Shown one piece after another: positions 61,064 to 64,000 of a DNA stretch of 64,000 nt. The notes beneath the pieces were generated by a model that searched no databases, had not been told where the DNA came from, and worked only from the letters and a program-made list of their open reading frames with translations. Origin of the DNA: Paraflavitalea soli (GTDB taxonomy: Bacteria > Bacteroidota > Bacteroidia > Chitinophagales > Chitinophagaceae); the NCBI RefSeq assembly GCF_003555545.1, contig NZ_CP032157.1:5584546-5648545 (forward strand), in the 5' to 3' direction. Both the position numbers and the translations under genes were made by a program. The first letter of the stretch is position 1, and the number at the start of each line of letters is the position of its first letter.

Positions 61064-62404
61064 TTATTGCTTCACCAGCCTGATGGTCGCTACCTGCAGC
61101 CCACCTGCCCATTCTACCTGAAGCTGATATACCCCTGCGGCGGCCTGCTGCAGGTCGAGGTCAAATTGATTCGGGCCTTTTTGCAGGCTCAGCTGTTTAT
61201 TGATGATCGTAACACCGGCACTGTTGGTTACCCTCAACAAGGCAGTGCCGCTTACAGGACTTTGGATACGCAGATTACAGGTTTGTACAAAGGGATTGGG
61301 CCAGGCCTTTAATGCTTCGGGCGCAGCACAGGTTGCCGTTAATACGGCAGTATAGGCTACCCGTCTGTCAAGATCATATTGCGCTATGCGGTAATAGTCC
61401 TTCCCTGATGGATGATCATCTATAAATACATACTCCTTTTCTGTGCTGCTGTTGCCCGCGGCAGGAAGCTGGCCCAGGCTGATCCAGCCGGCGCCATTAT
61501 TTCTTTCCACCTCAAAATGGCTGCTATTCCATTCCTGGGTAGTTTTCCAATGAAGCGTCACACTGCCCCCTGAACATTCCAGTCGCCATCCGGCAAAGGT
61601 TACCGGCAACGAACCCGAAATAGCAGCGAGTGTCCAGGTAGAGAAAGCATCGATGCCTGTTTTCTCTATATAATTCTGTGCAGCATTGCGGGTAGTAAAT
61701 CCCTGACTGGTCCAGGCTACAGCATCCGGACTACGCCACACTATAAGATCCTGTTCTGTCTGGCCGCCGAGTTCACTATCTGCATATCCAAAGCGAAGAG
61801 TAGCAGCCAGTGCATTGTTATTTGTCGGTGTAATGGTGTAATAGCGCAGGATGCTTTTGCCTCCCGGAAGGGTCAACATGGCATGGCCCCTTTTTACGGT
61901 TACCATTCCCAGGTTTTTAGGGCTGCTGATCGAGGCGCCCAGGTTGCCCGGGTTGGCGCCGGCAGGTGCATTGAGGGTGGTAGTAACCGATACTTCGCCC
62001 CCGGTGGCTCCTGTAATGCGGCTGTTTTCCGATTCACCCAGCAGCAGGCCTGTGCTGCCGAGGTCAAGAGCCTGTCCGTTGAGGTCTACCAATCCCTGCA
62101 CAAATTGTATGGTATTGCTTACCCGAATCGGTTGCTGCAATACAACACTGCGACCGTCGCTTTTATTAAGGTGCAGAGAATAAAACTGTACGGACGCCGT
62201 ACCATCAATATTGTTGTTGACCACGCCGGCTAAATAAACGGTGCTATTGCCTGTTGTCAGAATGCCGTGATTGATCAGGTCTGCATCACTAAGTGTGAGC
62301 TGTACATTGCCGGAAAGTTGTACCTGTGCTCCCGGTCCAATATACACCTGAGCCAGCATGGCCTGTGATGCTATCAGTAGAAATCCCAAAAACAGCATAC
62401 GCAT
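61064..62404 (-). CDS. T9SS type A sorting-domain protein
   Basis: 446 residues with a signal peptide (about 1-18). A beta-helix-like region follows (about 25-170; GILTTGNSTVYLAGVV and similar). Then come a discoidin- or Ig-like module (FAGWRLECSGGSVTLHWKT), a fibronectin-like segment and the C-terminal sorting domain (KAWPNPFVQTCNLRI to GVYQLQVEW). It should be translocated by the type IX system to the surface or medium. It precedes the S74 protein gene by 29 bases, so the two are co-expressed. Confidence 0.88.
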   Translation of the reverse strand: MRMLFLGFLLIASQAMLAQVYIGPGAQVQLSGNVQLTLSDADLINHGILTTGNSTVYLAGVVNNNIDGTASVQFYSLHLNKSDGRSVVLQQPIRVSNTIQFVQGLVDLNGQALDLGSTGLLLGESENSRITGATGGEVSVTTTLNAPAGANPGNLGASISSPKNLGMVTVKRGHAMLTLPGGKSILRYYTITPTNNNALAATLRFGYADSELGGQTEQDLIVWRSPDAVAWTSQGFTTRNAAQNYIEKTGIDAFSTWTLAAISGSLPVTFAGWRLECSGGSVTLHWKTTQEWNSSHFEVERNNGAGWISLGQLPAAGNSSTEKEYVFIDDHPSGKDYYRIAQYDLDRRVAYTAVLTATCAAPEALKAWPNPFVQTCNLRIQSPVSGTALLRVTNSAGVTIINKQLSLQKGPNQFDLDLQQAAAGVYQLQVEWAGGLQVATIRLVKQ

Positions 62405-62646
62405 ACAAAGAAAATTTTGCTAACAACAGCAAATTAGAAATTGCACGCATCTATTGCCGGTACATTCGCTTAACGCTTTCGTTGGCTGAAATAAAGCAGG
62501 ATTACGGCACCCAATGGTGTTGAGGTGTAATAGTGGTTTTCTATCGCGAATACCTGATTTTAGTCTATATCACTCATTTGAGGGGTATGTCGGTTGCAGC
62601 GTATGCTCTAATTTGGGGTTGCTACATCCCATGAACGCAGCATTCC

Positions 62647-63780
62647 ATGAACTCATTTTTATACAATGAATTTATTTTCTCGCCTCGCTATCGTATCTGG
62701 CGACATGTATTGTATTGGTCATTTCACATTGCCTTATGGGCGGCCTTCTGGGTGGTGATGGATGCGCCAGGTTCTTATGGGCGACATGTACTTAATATGG
62801 CTATGTGGATACCAGCGTTTATCCTGTTCAGCTATCCACTGGTGTACATTGCCATTCCTTACCTGTTGCTGCAAGGTAAAGTAATGCAGTTCTTCCTGCT
62901 GGTGATGGCATGGGGCGCAGCAGGCCTTTATATAGATTCCGAATACAGAAGTTATGTATTGATCCCCTTGCAGGAAGCCATGGGATTAACCAATATTCTT
63001 CCCCGTGGGCCGCTGGCCTTTTGTTACCTGTGTATGACTACCTCGGCCGCCAGCCCGATGATCATTCGTTTTTTTAAACTGTGGACACTCAAACAAAATG
63101 ACTGGATATACGCACAACAGGAGAAGATAACAGCAGAGCTACAATTGCTCAAAGCCCAGGTACATCCACACTTCCTGTTCAATACCCTGAACAATATTTA
63201 TTCTTATTCGCTGGAAAACTCGCCCAAGACACCTGGCCTGATCTTAAAACTTTCCTCCTTACTCACCTATATGCTGTACGACTGCAGCAGCCATGAGGTG
63301 TGGCTGGAAAAAGAGATCGGGATCATGAAGAATTACATCGACCTGGAAAAAGAACGGTACGGCAACAAAATTGAAATATCCTGGAACGTAGAAGGTGACA
63401 TAAAGGGACAACTCATTGCCCCTTTACTGATGCTTCCCTTCCTGGAGAATGCTTTCAAACATGGTACATCAGAACAGACAGAAAAGCCCTCGCTACATGT
63501 AGACATCGCTATTAAACACCATAAGCTGCATTGCAGGATCAGTAACAGTAAGAACGAATATATGGCAAAAGGGCCTTGCGGGATCGGCATTAGCAATGTG
63601 CGGCAACGCCTCGCATTCATTTACCCCGGCTTACATGAATTGAGTATTTATGATGAGGGAGATTTCTTTATCGTTTCGATGATGGTACGGCTAACCGGCT
63701 ACATCGCAGATTATGTGACTTCACCGGGAGCGCAGGCTGTTGCCCGAACAGTTCCCGTATCAATACCCGGCGCCAATTGA
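62647..63780 (+). CDS. LytS-type sensor histidine kinase
   Basis: 377 residues. Four membrane helices fill residues about 15-135 (LYWSFHIALWAAFWVVM and others). The phosphoacceptor motif is QVHPHFLFNTLNNIYSYSL. The HATPase has PFLENAFKHG and GIGISNVRQRL. This is the short 4TM LytS class of Bacteroidota. No LytTR gene lies within the window downstream; a second kinase follows instead, so the regulator may lie beyond the window. Confidence 0.95.
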   Translation: MNSFLYNEFIFSPRYRIWRHVLYWSFHIALWAAFWVVMDAPGSYGRHVLNMAMWIPAFILFSYPLVYIAIPYLLLQGKVMQFFLLVMAWGAAGLYIDSEYRSYVLIPLQEAMGLTNILPRGPLAFCYLCMTTSAASPMIIRFFKLWTLKQNDWIYAQQEKITAELQLLKAQVHPHFLFNTLNNIYSYSLENSPKTPGLILKLSSLLTYMLYDCSSHEVWLEKEIGIMKNYIDLEKERYGNKIEISWNVEGDIKGQLIAPLLMLPFLENAFKHGTSEQTEKPSLHVDIAIKHHKLHCRISNSKNEYMAKGPCGIGISNVRQRLAFIYPGLHELSIYDEGDFFIVSMMVRLTGYIADYVTSPGAQAVARTVPVSIPGAN

Positions 63781-63816
63781 GATCGATAAAGCCTCCGTAC
63801 CAAACCTGATCAACAC

Positions 63817-64000
63817 ATGAAAAAGATAAACTCTTTTTTATACAATGAATTCATTTTTTCGCCCCGGTACCGGATTTGGCGGCATATCATCTATTGGATT
63901 TTTCATACTATCATTTGGGCACTATTCTGGTTCATTATGGGAGCGCCTGATTCGTTTGGCAGCAACCTGTTCAACATGTTCTTATGGATACCCGTGTTTA
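63817..64000 (+). CDS. Second LytS-type kinase, N-terminal part, paralogue of the preceding gene
   Basis: From the ATG at 63817 the frame stays open to the window end (61 codons). The N-terminus (NSFLYNEFIFSPRYRIWRH) is identical over a long run to that of the kinase before it, and the following membrane segment is similar (IIYWIFHTIIWALFWF). It is therefore a tandem duplicate of the same family. The stop and catalytic parts lie outside. Confidence 0.9.
   Translation, partial: MKKINSFLYNEFIFSPRYRIWRHIIYWIFHTIIWALFWFIMGAPDSFGSNLFNMFLWIPVF

Overview
The window looks like chromosomal DNA from a Bacteroidota bacterium, most plausibly a Chitinophagaceae-like soil or environmental organism (inference). 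Evidence: a SusC/SusD pair, LytS/LytTR two-component genes, two proteins with a type IX secretion (T9SS) C-terminal sorting domain, many lipoproteins, AraC and Crp/Fnr regulators, MocR, and promoter-like TAnnTTTG elements with weak Shine-Dalgarno sequences. Coding density is high. I see no rRNA, tRNA, CRISPR array, prophage or insertion sequence.

Layout. 1-4056 (+): tail of a LytS kinase with its LytTR regulator, a DeoR regulator, and a GlxA-type regulator beside an exported DJ-1/PfpI protein with a metal-binding Cys cluster. 4115-9392 (-): a tight five-gene cassette of ABC ATPase, permease, an OmpA-fused substrate-binding protein and two coiled-coil proteins, the best candidate here for an undescribed system. 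9860-14000 (-): a reactive-sulfur module of Crp/Fnr regulator, TauE/SafE exporter, persulfide dioxygenase-rhodanese and two half-size YeeE/YedE proteins, with a perfect Crp-like palindrome before tauE. 14120-16609: exported adenosine deaminase-like lipoprotein, a second Crp/Fnr gene behind a related palindrome, and a SMUG2-type DNA glycosylase. 16707-22358 (-): double-hydrolase fusion, MFS transporter, DoxX, haloalkane dehalogenase, MocR regulator. 22389-27241 (-): a three-gene unit of VWA/HExxH protein, MoxR-type AAA ATPase and a large leucine-rich-repeat protein.

27481-35086: a lipoprotein that fuses a DigH-like glycan hydrolase to a peptidoglycan amidase, then SusC/SusD behind a 16-bp LacI-like palindrome. 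35163-40797: SDR, SnoaL-like lipoprotein, divergent Lrp and class V aminotransferase genes, a striking array of hairpins (38651-38825), DUF2252 and MgtC genes. 40930-49435 (-): small repeat protein, a GH18-deacetylase-glycosyltransferase fusion, SDR, outer-membrane receptor, membrane-anchored AraC regulator. 49631-51749 (+): AraC regulator and a PEP-mutase-like gene whose upstream regions share an 18-bp box at the same spacing from a -7-like element. 51994-62404: a giant T9SS adhesin-like protein, small lipoproteins, an S74/head-repeat surface protein and a second T9SS protein. 62647-64000 (+): two tandem paralogous LytS kinases, the second cut by the window end.

Functions are read from motifs and family knowledge only; no search was run. 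Starts were moved to internal ATGs where the longest frame began at GTG or TTG or where a signal peptide placed the start.
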